NCBI GenBank assembly: GCA_004369085.1
Contig: ML210178.1
Location: forward strand, 78,776-142,775
From: Coprinopsis marcescibilis
Taxonomy: Eukaryota > Basidiomycota > Agaricomycetes > Agaricales > Psathyrellaceae
Reading direction: 5' to 3'
DNA: 64,000 nucleotides
The translations under genes and the position numbers were made by a program. Below, piece after piece: positions 23,079-34,889 of the stretch; position 1 is the first letter of the stretch; each line of letters opens with the position of its first letter. The notes beneath the pieces were generated by a model. That model worked only from the letters and a program-made list of their open reading frames with translations, was not told the origin of the DNA and did no database searches.

Positions 23079-23565
23079 GGAGGTCAAGCCAGAAGTATCC
23101 CAGTGGCAGTCACAGACGGTTGTAACCTGGTTGTAACAGAATCTCCTGATGGCAATCACAGCCCGCACGGCGCAGACTTCAGGTTCGATTATGCAGACAG
23201 CGGAAGGCCAACAACGAAAAATGATTGAGATGTGATGCGTGTAACATGTGGGCGAGTAGAACTGACCTTGAGCGATCTCTGTGCCAGGGTTCACGTTAAT
23301 TAATCGCACAGACTCGGATATTGAAGTTTGAACACTCGAACGCGGTATCATACCTAAACCTCATTCTACTATCCAGGACAAGGTTATAGTTCGCAGGATC
23401 TATTACACAGAGGAACGGCGAGGGGTGTCGATTTGGCAGAAGGTTGTCTGAAAACGATATTATTCAAGCATATGCATATATCCTCCACTGCAGTCGGACA
23501 ATTTCATCAACAAGTGTAAGAAGGACAAACTCTCAGTTCAAATAGTGTATTGACTCATACACCAG
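23079..23565. other. Intergenic, no gene seen
   Basis: This stretch holds the likely promoter of the F-box gene and the 3' flank of the NACHT gene. Nothing else is recognised. Confidence 0.45.
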
Positions 23566-25886
23566 TCAAAGGCCAGTTGCTGGGACTTGGAGCTGGGTGA
23601 CGCACAAAGATAGAGCTAAAACGGCAATAGTCACTATCCAGAATTTTGTGGTTGTGAATATATGCACACCTGGCGAAATGTCTATTGCAAGTCGGCTGGA
23701 GCGACGATATACGTGAATAGGCCTATTGAAATCAAAGCCTGCTAGGGGGGTGGTAGGCGACTCTGATGATACGAAGGATGGTGGTCTACTGTGCATATTG
23801 TCGGTTCTAGAGTAAAATAAATTATGAGTACACCATCTGGTGTAAGTTTGACACCCACCGCGACGAAACAGCTCCTATCCCTGGTAAAACAATATCAAAC
23901 AGCCTCGATTTCGCATTCCGAACCAGTAGCGTCAAGAGGTCGTACTTGAAGTTCATCAGCGGTACCATGTACTTGATCCTGTCAGGACTAGCAAAATTCA
24001 GGATTATTCCTCCCCGCCATCGCCTGCAGATTTGGTGACATTTTAACGGGTTGCACTGGAGATTGCCGATGTCAAGTTGAAATGACGACAATTGAAAGCG
24101 TTGATAACTTGAACGACACTCACACCAATGCCGCGATGATGGACCGAATAGTACGTCTCGCTCAACTCCGCTAAAAAGTCGGTGTCGCTATTTCCATCTT
24201 GCCACTGAAGCACGTTTCCACCCGCTAAAAGATGAGCCCATTGCGTCACGTCGGCACTTTTGAGTAAGGTTCGAAGCTCTTCATCCTTGAGGTCTGCGCT
24301 CGCAAGGTGCCGAGCAAAGCGGACTGATGGAAGCGAAGGGTTGGGAGTTGTTGCTGTGATTGCAAAGAGATCAGGACCTGCGGCAAGGTCATAGGAAGAG
24401 AAAAAGGCTTACGAGCATACATGTTGAGATATCGTTTGCAAATCGCGGTGTGTACAACCACGTCAGGAACATAGAGATTTTTTTGTATCTCCCGACGAAA
24501 TGGTCGCCGATCAGTAAGAAAGTCGACCAAGGATTTATGGTACACGCGATAGCTCGAGGTTGACACTTGATCAGGGAGAGGGACAAATAAAATCGAGTGT
24601 AGCCTGTCGAAAAGTCTCTTGCACTCGTTGGACCTACTTTCAAGAAGACGATTGGCTTCGCTCGCAAAAACAGGCCTCCAGTGCAAGGACGATAGCTTGC
24701 TGATAATGACAATAGCGAGGGCGGATTCCGATGGTGATGGCGATTTATTCAGGATTGATGCGTAAAGCTCGTCAAGCGGGGTGAACGGGGCGAGTGATTC
24801 GGACGAACCATTTCGTTTGGAGGATAGGGCCAGAACCTCCTGCAGGTGGGATTCTGAGTGGTACGAAGTGGGGTCGTTAACATACTTCAAGACCATACTG
24901 GCAAACACGAACTGCCCCGATGACATGCGGACCAATGCATCGATGTCCTCGTTCGACGGCCATGGGCTGCCACTCTCGTCCTTTGCATGTTTATCAGCAA
25001 ACGATTGCCGCAGAAACAATTCGATGTCCGGGTTTGCATCGTAGCTCCCCAGATCAATTTGGCGTGTCCGTTGCCGTCCCTTGCCCTCGAAGTATTCTCG
25101 GATTTCCTTCTCCCGCCGACTTGCTATAACAACGCGGAATGGAAATCGACCTGTTTCGAGACATTCATGTATGAGCTTGAGAACCGCTGCTTGTTGTACT
25201 TCGTCTTCGCATTCGTCAAGACCGTCGATAATGATGGTATTTGGCCATTTCTCCCCTGGCTTTTCTTGACGAGCCTGCTCAAGCGGCTGAAGGATGAGCG
25301 ACTCCATCTGTGACCGCAGGTTCTTCCTGGGATGCAATGGGTCCCTCGAAACGGCGTCAATAATGAATCTCTTGGCCCTTGGAATCTTCAGAGTGAGCTG
25401 GTAAGCGAGGGTGGGAATGAGGCGGGAGTGATTGTTGGACTTCTGTAGGCGGTAGGAGAAGAAGAACACCGCGGCAAGCGTCTTTTCTTCAGCACAAGCC
25501 TCCGCGAGCGTTTGGGCTATTGCGGTCTTCCCCGTGCCCATAAACCCTGTGAGCCACAGAATATCAGTCGGGTCCTCCCCGCCGTACGGCCTCCGCAACC
25601 ATTGTAAAATATCGGTTAGAACTTCTTGTCTTGTGTCTTCTTTGCACCGGGGCGCATCTTCTCGTTCCTTATCGTCTTGGATCGCTTCGGGGGCTACGAA
25701 CTTAAGAAGGGCTGAGATATCTGAATGGATGTCAGGTGAGTTTAACACCGAGAATGTTATAGTGAATTTCCCTGTACCGTCGCGTTCGGTTCTTTCTGTT
25801 TGGACGTTGATGTAAACGTTAGAGGAGTTGTCGACGAGAGTGCTACCTAAAACCTCAACGCCCGACGAGTTTGGAAAAAAAGGCAT
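23566..25886 (-). CDS. NACHT-type STAND NTPase (fungal NLR-like) with C-terminal TM helix
   Basis: Exon 1 starts MPFFPNSSGVEVLGSTLVDN, the N-terminal motif of many Agaricomycete NACHT proteins. The P-loop GFMGTGKT is at residues 114-121, then RLIPTLAYQL and Walker B NTIIIDGLDECED near 217-227, followed by RVVIASRREKEI (sensor) and the winged-helix region. Four exons are joined by canonical introns: GTAAGC...CACAG gives SVRFARHLASADLKDEELRT; GTGAGT...TCCAG follows HHRGIG; GTGGGT...TCTAG leads to TDNMHSRPPSF. The last exon encodes a hydrophobic helix (FWIVTIAVLALSLCVTQLQV) and stops at 23566. No WD40, ANK or TPR repeats are present. Such proteins act in non-self recognition and programmed cell death; the membrane anchor suggests action at a membrane, which is inference. 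Confidence 0.85.
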
Positions 25887-26506
25887 ATGTAGGTGGTCGC
25901 TGCGCAGGGTGTGGTTGGAGAGAAGAGGTCATGGCTGATCGTCTTTCTTCAAGATACTTGTATTCGAACCTCAAGGCAGTGACCGGGTTGTGACATTGCT
26001 GGACGTTAGCTGGAAGGGTTACACCCACCCATCACATTGGTACTACGGAGACAACATATGACCTGCGACAGTGCCCAATTAGTCTACGACACTAACCACG
26101 GGAGTGCAGATTGCACACCTTTGCAATCCAAATGACGTCTGCTTGAGAATCGTGGCCTGCAGGACCTAGCATGCATACCACGAGGGTTCAATGTGTTTTG
26201 AATGCAACATCATGGCCTTGCTGTATTGATGATCGTGGAGGGCAGGCCGGATGAATCGGCCGACAAAGGCTTGTGATGTGGATTGATTAGGCATTTCAGA
26301 CTCGAAGCGCCACCCACCCACTGAATGATGAATCCCTCAGCATCTCTGGAGTGCCTGCTCGAGCTACTTCGGGGCTCGCGGATCTGATAGGCAAGTATAT
26401 AGCAACTGTATCAGACGCATTGAATCTCACAGGTCTGAACACAAGGACATAGTGAAGTAGTACATGACAAAGTTGTGTGATTTTTCGTCCTAATGTCCGA
26501 GTCTTT
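25887..26506. other. Intergenic, promoter of the NACHT gene
   Basis: About 620 bp with no coding signal. It lies between the NACHT start and the 3' end of the next minus-strand gene. Confidence 0.5.
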
Positions 26507-27861
26507 TCAGGACTTAACTGTGCGCCGACTAACAGTAGTACTACTAGAGACTTCCAGCAGAGCTGCCTCTACTTGGGCTGAGGAGTAGTCTGGCGGAGGA
26601 TTGTCTGGAAAATCTGGTAAATGTTGCATGTTTTGACGTAGCGCTCCCATCTGTTGACCCAAATTACGAATCTGCTCCTGCATCTCCGCTATCGGCGTCG
26701 TTTGCGGCTGTTCTTGGCCGAACACCACAGCGTCCTCGGCCAATCTTCCTTGATTCAGAGGCCGAAAGGATTGGGCGGCGTCTACCTCCGATTGTTGTGC
26801 AATCTGAGGGCCCGGTTTCTCGAAATTCTGCTGGTGGTCCAACGGAGTTTGTATTTTGTCGCCAAAGGTTTCTGAATGCACCTCATTCTGTGGTGAAATT
26901 GGAGTTATGAAAGGGTGTATTTCCGAGGAAGTAGCACCAATACGATTGTGATCATTGTCGGATTTCGGGGAACGTTTACGACGACGGCGCATAAGCGCCC
27001 ACCACGCAACGACGTTTGCAAGGGCGATGGCTGAGATACCCCCAATTAATCCGCCTATAATGGCAGCAGCGGGTACCGGTGCGCCTGTAGCTGCTACTGT
27101 ATCTGAAACGTCTGGACCGGGAGAATCCTTTGGTCCCAGGCTTTCTGTGAGTCCACTGGGTGGCAAGCCGTTATCTGGATCGTAGCTAATGGAGATGTAA
27201 ACCTATTGAGATTCTTCCATACCGAGCACATAAAGCAGAACTCACGTAAATACTGCGTAGTCGAAGTTGACAAAGTTAGGATTTTCTTCCCTGAATGGAA
27301 TAACCTTCACCTCTAGCCGGTGCATTGCCTGAGGCAGGTTGTCCTCGATGAGGAAAGGGGCTTGGTATTGAAAGTCTTGCGTCAGGGAGCCCGGGACATT
27401 GCTGATATTCCTTGAAATTGGCACGTTGTCGATATAAACCTCGCATTCAGTCCTCATGCTGTTTGAAAGGGTGAAGTAGGTAATTATCCCTGTCCCTGTA
27501 GGTCACGTCACACTTGCTAATTCAATACTCTCCGCGTACCAGTGGACTCACCATAGAAATCGAGGACTATGGACCTTGGAGTGAACTCGCCTAGGACTAT
27601 GGTTGCACCTGTATATGTGCCCATCATCGCTCGAGCTGGGCCATTAGGAGGGGCAATAAAAATATCGCCCAGTTGGGTGCCGAGAAGCGCGTTGGCCCAG
27701 TACGCGTTGATTGGAGGAAGGAAGCTGAGTTGGAATGGCTGACCCCCTGTGTACGGGTAAGTTCCAACATAAGAGTCGTCTACAGTGATGTTAGTGGGCC
27801 CCCCAATGGCGACTGCTACTAAGAACGGGGGGATGATTGTCAAGGTTCTCAGAAGAGACAT
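26507..27861 (-). CDS. Single-pass membrane protein with signal peptide and one ectodomain module
   Basis: The ATG at 27861 opens a signal peptide (MSLLRTLTIIPPFLVAVAIG). The ectodomain reads NITVDDSYVGTYPYTGG, then IVLGEFTPRSIVLDFYG, an intron, a ...CEVYIDNVPISRNI strand and FVNFDYAVFT. This is the same D-D-S/T...LDFxG...YIDN...DYAV pattern as the gene at 834-2872, so the two are paralogues of one Agaricomycete membrane-protein family. A TM helix follows (PAAAIIGGLIGGISAIALA...AWWAL) with an RRRRKR stop-transfer. The cytoplasmic tail is Gln/Pro-rich with a short predicted coiled coil (IAEMQEQIRNLGQQMGALRQ) and a PPPDYSS motif. Ligand and function are unknown. Four exons are inferred. Confidence 0.75.
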
Positions 27862-30055
27862 ACTTGGGCGAGGGAAGCTTGATCAGTGGAAGACCTTCCA
27901 TTTTATATATTAGCGGTGAAAGAGGGCTTCCCCACAGCGCTCAGCGCTCACAATGGCTACCCCGTGCTGATAAAAGATGAGATACCTGGCGTTTGGTCAG
28001 ACGGCAGCCGCCCTCACGACGACTCGTTGCGTTGCCAGTGCTAACATACAAGAGAGTGACGGGACTTCAACAATTGGTAGTAGCTGTCGATGAAATAAGC
28101 ACGATAAGCCATTGTGCCTAGCACAGTTAGCCTTACCAAGGAATGGCGGCCTGGATCCCAAGCACTATATCCGGGTCTCAGTTGCTTCACCACTCACTAT
28201 ACTTTGGCACTTTCTCGCGACATGACCGAGATGGCGCTCGTACTAGGCTGCTCTTGCACATGATCCCTCTTAGCCACGACGAAGTCCCATAAAAGTTCGT
28301 TGGCGGTCAGTAAGGCCGCGTTGCGCGCTTAAATTCACGCTGGTTTCGAGTTGGCACTGCACTGACAGATTTGCGATGACAGTAAGTCATCCTGTCTTAT
28401 GAGATCTGCATCGCTTCTACTCACAGCATCGTATGTACTAACCAGCTCAAAGTACGAAGCGTGCGTTTTGACGCTACTATTGGGCTCAAACACGAACAGA
28501 AATATGCCAAATCAGCTTGACTTGATACTTGTCAGCGAAAATGGACTTGAACAGTTGAGGCCAACCTAATACTCGCCTCTTTTCGGTGACCCGTCGATAA
28601 ATCAAAAGGGGGTCCGCACAGAAATGTAGACGTGTATACGTGATGTCGTACTCGATCTGATCAATGGCATGTCCTAGAGGGCATTTGATTGACATAGATT
28701 TGATAATCCTTACATTCAGAGGCCAAAATCGTTCCCAGGACCGCCGATAACCAGTGGCAGTGAGAACAACGAGGATACAGTAGGTGCAATGGCCATGAGC
28801 GCCGTCCAATAACCTGATGCTATTAACGAGTACTTCCACTTGTAGTACCGAGGGAAGATGATGAAGCATGCAGCTGAGGCCGCCTTGATGCCAGTTCATT
28901 TCATACCCGCACAGAAATGGTAAGTTGAAGGAATAAGGTACCGTAAGGCTGTATACATACCTGAATGACTAGCGCTTCTATCACATACCATCCACACAGA
29001 AAATCATTTGTCCGGCCTTGTCGCAGTCCAGCTTTTCCATTGCTGAGAGGATACTAAAAAGTCATCAACAGACCCCAAGGTTCGAGTATATTTGATATTT
29101 CTCCCACCTCAGAAGGGGAATGCGTAGGTAGTGCTCTGCATATGGAGGATAAGCGGAGGTGCGTGACAGCATCCTGGCCCTCGCGCGGGGGTCTCTTCTT
29201 CTCCGTAGGGCAACGGGGCCCGACCTGAGCTCGGATTAGCTACCCGGCAGTCACAAACCCAATTATGAGATTAGGGTTGGGTCTGGGAGTGAAGCGCCCA
29301 GATGGCAGTGGCAGAAAGCCTGCCAGTCGACCAGCTGTCCATAAGTAGGAAGTAGATTGAGATTGTTGTTGCAATGTAACTGCAGGTTATCCAATGTTCA
29401 TTCCGTGACTAGATCTAGTGAATTTGGAAGAGTCGTTGAAAATGAATAGAAAATTTGATGGTTTTTAGCGGAATGGCAGCAGCATCTTGGCTTCGACCTG
29501 CTTCGATACTGTCCCCCGAGTCGACATCGCAGTCGTAATTCCGACCAATAAGCCGATGGCTCCGAATCCAGTAGTACTGTAGAACACCATCGATTTCGAA
29601 GAATGGTGTAAAATTAAACCCTCAAGCGACAACCACAGTCGACACCATTTATCATCATACTACGAGCCTAATGGCGCACGCAAGTCAAACTTCCTAGACC
29701 GACAGACATATGTTCCCTCCGCGTTCCGCAGCAAGCTCGGTCAGGTATGCAATCAACGGTGTGTCAATTTTGTAGCGGTATGATCAACTCATCGCCTGCA
29801 ATCCCAACTCGTTACAACGTGCGACTTGAACAAACGCATCGCCAAGTCTCCAGATAAAGGCCCAAAAAGGTAAATACGTGAGTCGAACCCCAAGTCTTCT
29901 CTCCACGTTTAATAACGCTCTTCAGGATGCGTATGTCGATGTTCCCTTGGAACAGAAACGCAACCCAAGTGTTGCGGTTTTACCAGAAATGAGATGGATG
30001 GACATATATTCATGGGGGCAATGCTCGTAAAGGAAGGAAAAATGAAAAACACAAA
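27862..30055. other. Long intergenic stretch with one doubtful minus-strand frame
   Basis: About 2.2 kb without a recognised gene. A minus-strand frame at 28899-28486 starts with ATG. An alternative minus-strand frame over the same bases reads FIIFPRYYKWKYSLIASGYW and MAIAPTVSSLFSLPLVIGG, which is hydrophobic and could be a remnant of a membrane protein. Neither extends into a convincing multi-exon model. Confidence 0.3.
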
Positions 30056-30664
30056 TCATGCAATCAATTGCACAGCACCGCCAGCCTCCTTGATTTTCTC
30101 CCTGAAGCAATAACTCAGTATTCGACACTGCGCTGAACAACTTAAATACTGACTCTGCCTTTTTCGAGACATATCGTGCCTTCACGATGAAAGGCAAGGT
30201 TGGCAGCCTGGTTGTTGCGGATCATAAGAATGAGAATGAATTTGGAGATGTTTCCTTGTACTCACTTTCCGTTACCCAACACCTTGCCGTATCCAAATCG
30301 AAGTGTGTCGATGACGGGAACAACGTCCGAGGTCGCTGTGAGTCCCTTCTTTTCTGCCTCCGGCACCAAACTCCAGAGCTTGTCGACGTTGATCGTGGGT
30401 CGCCAGTATTGGTTGCGGGTAAGATGGAAGTATCGCATACCAACCTTTCCGAAGTAACCAGGATGGTACTTATCGAAGTTGGTCCTATATGTCGAAATTA
30501 GCTTGGTGCTCAGCCTCCCTAAAACCCTACGAATCGTACCTGTGGTGGTGCTGACCACCAGCGAGACCACGACCTCCTGGATGCTTGCGGTGCTTTCCTA
30601 CACGACCGTGACCGGCGGATACGTGACCGCGATGCTTGCGGGTCTTCGACAGATGGGTGGGCAT
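30056..30664 (-). CDS. RPL28: 60S ribosomal protein L28 (uL15, mammalian L27a)
   Basis: Exon 1 from the ATG at 30664 reads [20 protein letters not shown] and [20 protein letters not shown], the highly conserved basic N-terminus of eukaryotic uL15. A GTACGA...ATATAG intron joins HHHR to [20 protein letters not shown]. The protein continues [18 protein letters not shown] and [20 protein letters not shown]. Introns near 30260-30220 and 30150-30090 lead to [11 protein letters not shown] and [14 protein letters not shown]. Length is close to the usual 145-150 residues. It is a structural component of the large cytosolic ribosomal subunit. The gene diverges from RPB11 with about 720 bp between start codons. 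Confidence 0.93.
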
Positions 30665-31384
30665 GGTGTCTGGAAATTGCAACAGGTCAGTCACAAGGCA
30701 AAATCATCGAACGAACCGCATCCAAAGTCGCCGAACGCAATCCAACCAAATTATCTGCGATTTTGACGCAGAAAAGCGCAGAATGTCTTCAAGGAGATGG
30801 TAGCGTCCGTACGGCGATGGATTTTGGCATAGAGACGACAGTACTGACCTTGAGGATGGTGGAGGTGATGGTCTTCAGCCTCTGTCGTCTGTGATCAGGC
30901 CTCGGGGCGCCGCGCCACAGCGTAAGCAAAGCCAAACAATGTTGATTAGTCACTCTATTTTCCTTGTCCTCCGAGTCCGTGTCAAGGGTCTTACTCTCAT
31001 TCTCCCGCTGTCCTGCCCTTCCTTTCATGAAATAACGGTGAGTTCCGGCGGCAAGTTCTGGGTGACGTGGTGCCTATGCTTTCTCGAAACTCTTGTCTGC
31101 GAAGCAAGTCACCACCGCGATCGTGTCATGCATGCATACGAACCTCAGCTCTGGCAGGCCTCATTCTTACGTTTTCCTCACAGAACGTCTAATTTGTATT
31201 GCATCAACATATTCAACTCGGCTTAAGAGGTGAGCAACGCTCTTAGTGTCCTCTGGCTTGAAGAGAAGAAGGTGGTGGGTCGGCTGTCGATGTTGGATTC
31301 ACCTCCTCGTCATTTTCTTACGTGGATGGATCCGTGTAACTCGTTGTACTGATCAATATTGTGTCTAGATTACTGTAATATACT
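30665..31384. promoter_or_regulatory. Shared divergent promoter region RPL28 / RPB11
   Basis: Both flanking genes are transcribed away from this 720-bp interval, so it must carry both promoters. A 5' UTR intron for RPL28 is possible. I could not pick a specific transcription-factor site with confidence. Confidence 0.5.
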
Positions 31385-31935
31385 ATGAATGCACCTGCCC
31401 GATATGAACTCTTTGTATTGGAAGATGGCGAGAAGCCGTGCGTCTGCATCTCGTCCTAGCCGCGCTAAGCCTAAAATATTTGTGCCTCCCCTCCGCTTGG
31501 ATATTCAGTGTAGAGGTCACCGAAGACAGTAAGATTCCCAATGCTGCTACCATTAAGATCGTGAAGCAAGATCACACGCTGGGGAATATGCTTCGCGCGT
31601 ACGTGCGGTTCTTTGTCCTCTTGACATCTATTAACCTTCCAGCCCACAGACAACTCCTTTCGATGCCCCAGGTTCGATTTGCAGGTTACAAGGTCCCACA
31701 TCCCCTTCAACCCTACTTCCTCGTCAAAGTGCAAACAGATGGCTCTATCACACCCCAAGCTGCCGTCGAGGCTGCCTGTAACAAACTCATCGCAACTGTG
31801 GAGGTCGTGGCGCAGAAGTTCAAGCGAGAATTCACGTACAAGGACACTGCAGGAGAGGGAGCGCAAGCCAACGAAGACCCCTACGGTGGCACGGGACCCG
31901 CTTGGGCTGGCCGTGATTATGATTATGACCTCTGA
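31385..31935 (+). CDS. RPB11: RNA polymerase II subunit RPB11
   Basis: Three exons are inferred. Exon 1 reads MNAPARYELFVLEDGEKP. A GTGCGT...TTCAG intron leads to VEVTEDSKIPNAATIKIVKQ and DHTLGNMLRA, the signature of the RPB11/AC19/archaeal RpoL dimerisation fold. A second intron (GTACGT...CACAG) leads to QLLSMPQVRFAGYKVPHPLQ, then FLVKVQTDG and AVEAACNKLIATVEVV. The C-terminal tail ends WAGRDYDYDL. Length is about 140 residues, slightly longer than yeast Rpb11 because of the tail. It pairs with RPB3 as the assembly platform of RNA polymerase II in the nucleus. Another general transcription gene, TFA1, lies 28 kb downstream. Confidence 0.95.
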
Positions 31936-34889
31936 ATCCAGGGTTTGTTCCATGCAACTATTCATCTTTTTATAACTCATATCAACCTGAAGCCGTTACA
32001 GACATCTGCTTCGTTCAGTTTACGGGCGACATCTGCCCGAGAACGATACCATGTCACCGTTTCTTTCCATTATCTCCATTTCGATACGATGGTTGTTGCA
32101 CGACTTGGCCCCAGCAGTCACCCAGAAAGGTGTTCCCCGTTGCGTACGGTTAAAGGGAGCTTTTTGAAAAAGTGGTACTTGTCTGCACGAAGGGACCACA
32201 CTCGATGACGATCCCGGGGTTTCAATTAGGTTCAAAATCCATCGATATACCTCCTATCACATAGTTAAGGGATCTCTGCAGCAAGTCTACCTTTCTAATA
32301 TATTCTAGGTTCCGCACCAATTTCTTCTGGTTCTTGTTTCTTTCGAGATAAAATACTTACCATATGTGCCGATCCCCCAGATGAGACATCAGAATGTCCC
32401 CTGGGCTTTCCTACGCAAGTATTCAGTTAATGCTCACACAGGAAACACAACCCCTTGGAAGAGTTTTCTTTAATGTCTTCCAAAGCTAGCATTACCGTTA
32501 TCATGAAGTCTCCATAATAAAAAGCTATGCGGCGTAAGTGTACTGGTGTAAATACCCTAAGACAGGTTGCCGGTAACACGATATTTACTTAGATTCCCGA
32601 CGAAGTCAAAACGAGGTTATGCCTCATCTGGGCCATCGGCAGATAACCTAGGTGAGTTCAAATGCGAGTAAGGAGGGCTGTCAATGACGGCTCCAGTGTA
32701 CTCCTTCGGCAACACAACAAACGCATCCTCCTCTTGAGGTGCTGTGGGATATGTTTGGGATGAAATGTTAACGTTGTGCAACAGTAAGTTCCAATAACAC
32801 ATGGCGCAAAGCTTGAAACGTGGGCTTTCAATCTCTGTCACAGTCTTCAAATTATTGAACTCTTGAGCTGCTTCATAGTTAGTAGGTGAACCTTGCATTT
32901 GGCCACCCTGCCCGATAAACCCGCTACGCACAATGGGCTATGATCGGTCCTGAAGCTCCGATAGCCTGTGAGACACCCTCTCTTTGTGGCCGCACCGGTC
33001 GGAGTCTTGTAAGGCCTTACAATACTTCAAGCTTGAATTATGCCAGCATCGTTATGTATTGAACAGAGGAATGATTGATACCAGTTGGGCATGAATATGG
33101 CGGGAGCATCCGACAAAGCTAATAGTATTCAATACATTATAACTTACTACGTACCACCCCTGGGATGCGCCTTTCGCACTTGAAACACACGGAATACTCA
33201 AAGCAACTATTCTCGGCTCGACGGTTTCGATGTTCCGAATTGCCGCCAGAATTCCAAAGAGGGAAGGTTACATCCTAAAGGGGAAATAAGCGGGCGAGCC
33301 GAAGTTCGGGGTCGGCGCGAGCCAAACGGGAGACATCTCGTGATGCGGCACTTGTACCAGCCTCTCAGCTTCCTATATGCCCTGAGACATGGGATAGAGG
33401 TATGGCTTGAGCGCTGTCGGGGTAGTAACAGTCTACATAAGGCTTTTAGGGCTTCACTACTGATATTCACATGATGGCCTGTGGATAGAGGATCGACATC
33501 ATAAATCTAGGTTGTCCAGGAGACACGCCCGATTAATGTTCGAACTCATCTGCGCATACTCCGTGGGAGGTCCATGATCAGCTGCCAGTAGGCCTTTCAA
33601 CATAAGTATAAACATGCGGATAGTAGGAATCTCTCCTACCACACAACCCCTTATTGAAATTCTCTAGACCCTCGGATTGAGAGAGAGTAACAACGTGTTG
33701 TGTGCTACCTTCTACGTATTGCTGCAGTTTGCCGTGGTTAGCCACCAGTGGGCTAGAATATTACCTGCAGCATGCTGTCACTCTATGCCGTCTGAAATAA
33801 GTAACCGCAAAGGTTGTAGTACCGGTGTTCGTTGTGGCTGTCAACCCGCTCGCAACTTTACTTCCGGCTCCACTCCAACGTACTGTAAGGGAGTTGTGTC
33901 TATCTATATACGCACTAGTACATTCTGCTCATTACTGCCTTTACTTACGCCGTACCGAGGCGGTGAGAAAGGTTTAGAAGCACTCCCCCGAGCTCACAAT
34001 CGTATCGTAGTTTGAGGCACAAGTTGCCGCGATTACGCGCAAATAATAAGCATGGTTTTGGAGCAGAAGCTGTAAATACCACTTGCGCTTAACAGACTCC
34101 CTACCTTCGATACACCCACAAGTAGAATTTTTGAGTCCCGAGGCAACCCGCTACTAATATGACTTGCACGTCTCTGCAGAACTATCAACACGACCAGCCG
34201 GGTTCCGGCATCATGACACCGAAGAATCGAGATTGTCTTCCTGGCATAAAATGAGATTGTCCGGCTCACTCGAGAGGTGCCAGGGGGTCCCCTGCCAATC
34301 TGGACGCACAAAACACCGAAATGACCGACCACAAGGAGCTGAAGTCGTTTAAACTGAAGCTCTGAAAGGACAGCTCGGGGATGGAAATACTTCCTTTCTT
34401 AGTGGTCCCTAACGTCCTCGAATGTTTGCCATGCCCAGCAGGATCGGTCCCTCTATCCTTCTTCTCATTGGCGGCAGTTGCCTCCGATCACAACACAACC
34501 TGAATTACACCACGCTAAACATTTCGGCAATCCCATAACCCTGGCCACACCAGTAACGAGACTGATGGTCTGGGCGTGGCTTCTCTAGACAAGGACTCCG
34601 GATCCCGCCTTGACGGTTGCTCAACTTCACTAAATACATATCAAAATATCAAATCATACTCTAAATATCAAATAATTTGGTACAAGTGATATATATCTTA
34701 CGCTAGAGACCGTACCAGAAGTGTGCTTAATATTGGCAGTTGAGATGATAACCTGCAAGGCCACGCGGACTGCGGTTGGCCATTGCACGATCACCTTACC
34801 ACTTTCCCGAGTCACAGCGCTTGAGATGACCATGTCGTCAGACGGTGAAAGCTGAAGGGAAAAGATATCGGAGAGGATGGATAGGGGTT
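31936..34889. other. Gene-poor stretch with one possible exon
   Basis: Almost 3 kb with no recognised gene. A minus-strand frame at about 32900-32617 encodes QEEDAFVVLPKEYTGAVIDS and ends SADGPDEA. It looks like the cytoplasmic tail of a membrane protein, but no upstream exons could be built. Sequence near 34620-34690 is AT-rich with repeated ATCAAATA-like words and lies just past the MTG1 stop. Confidence 0.35.
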
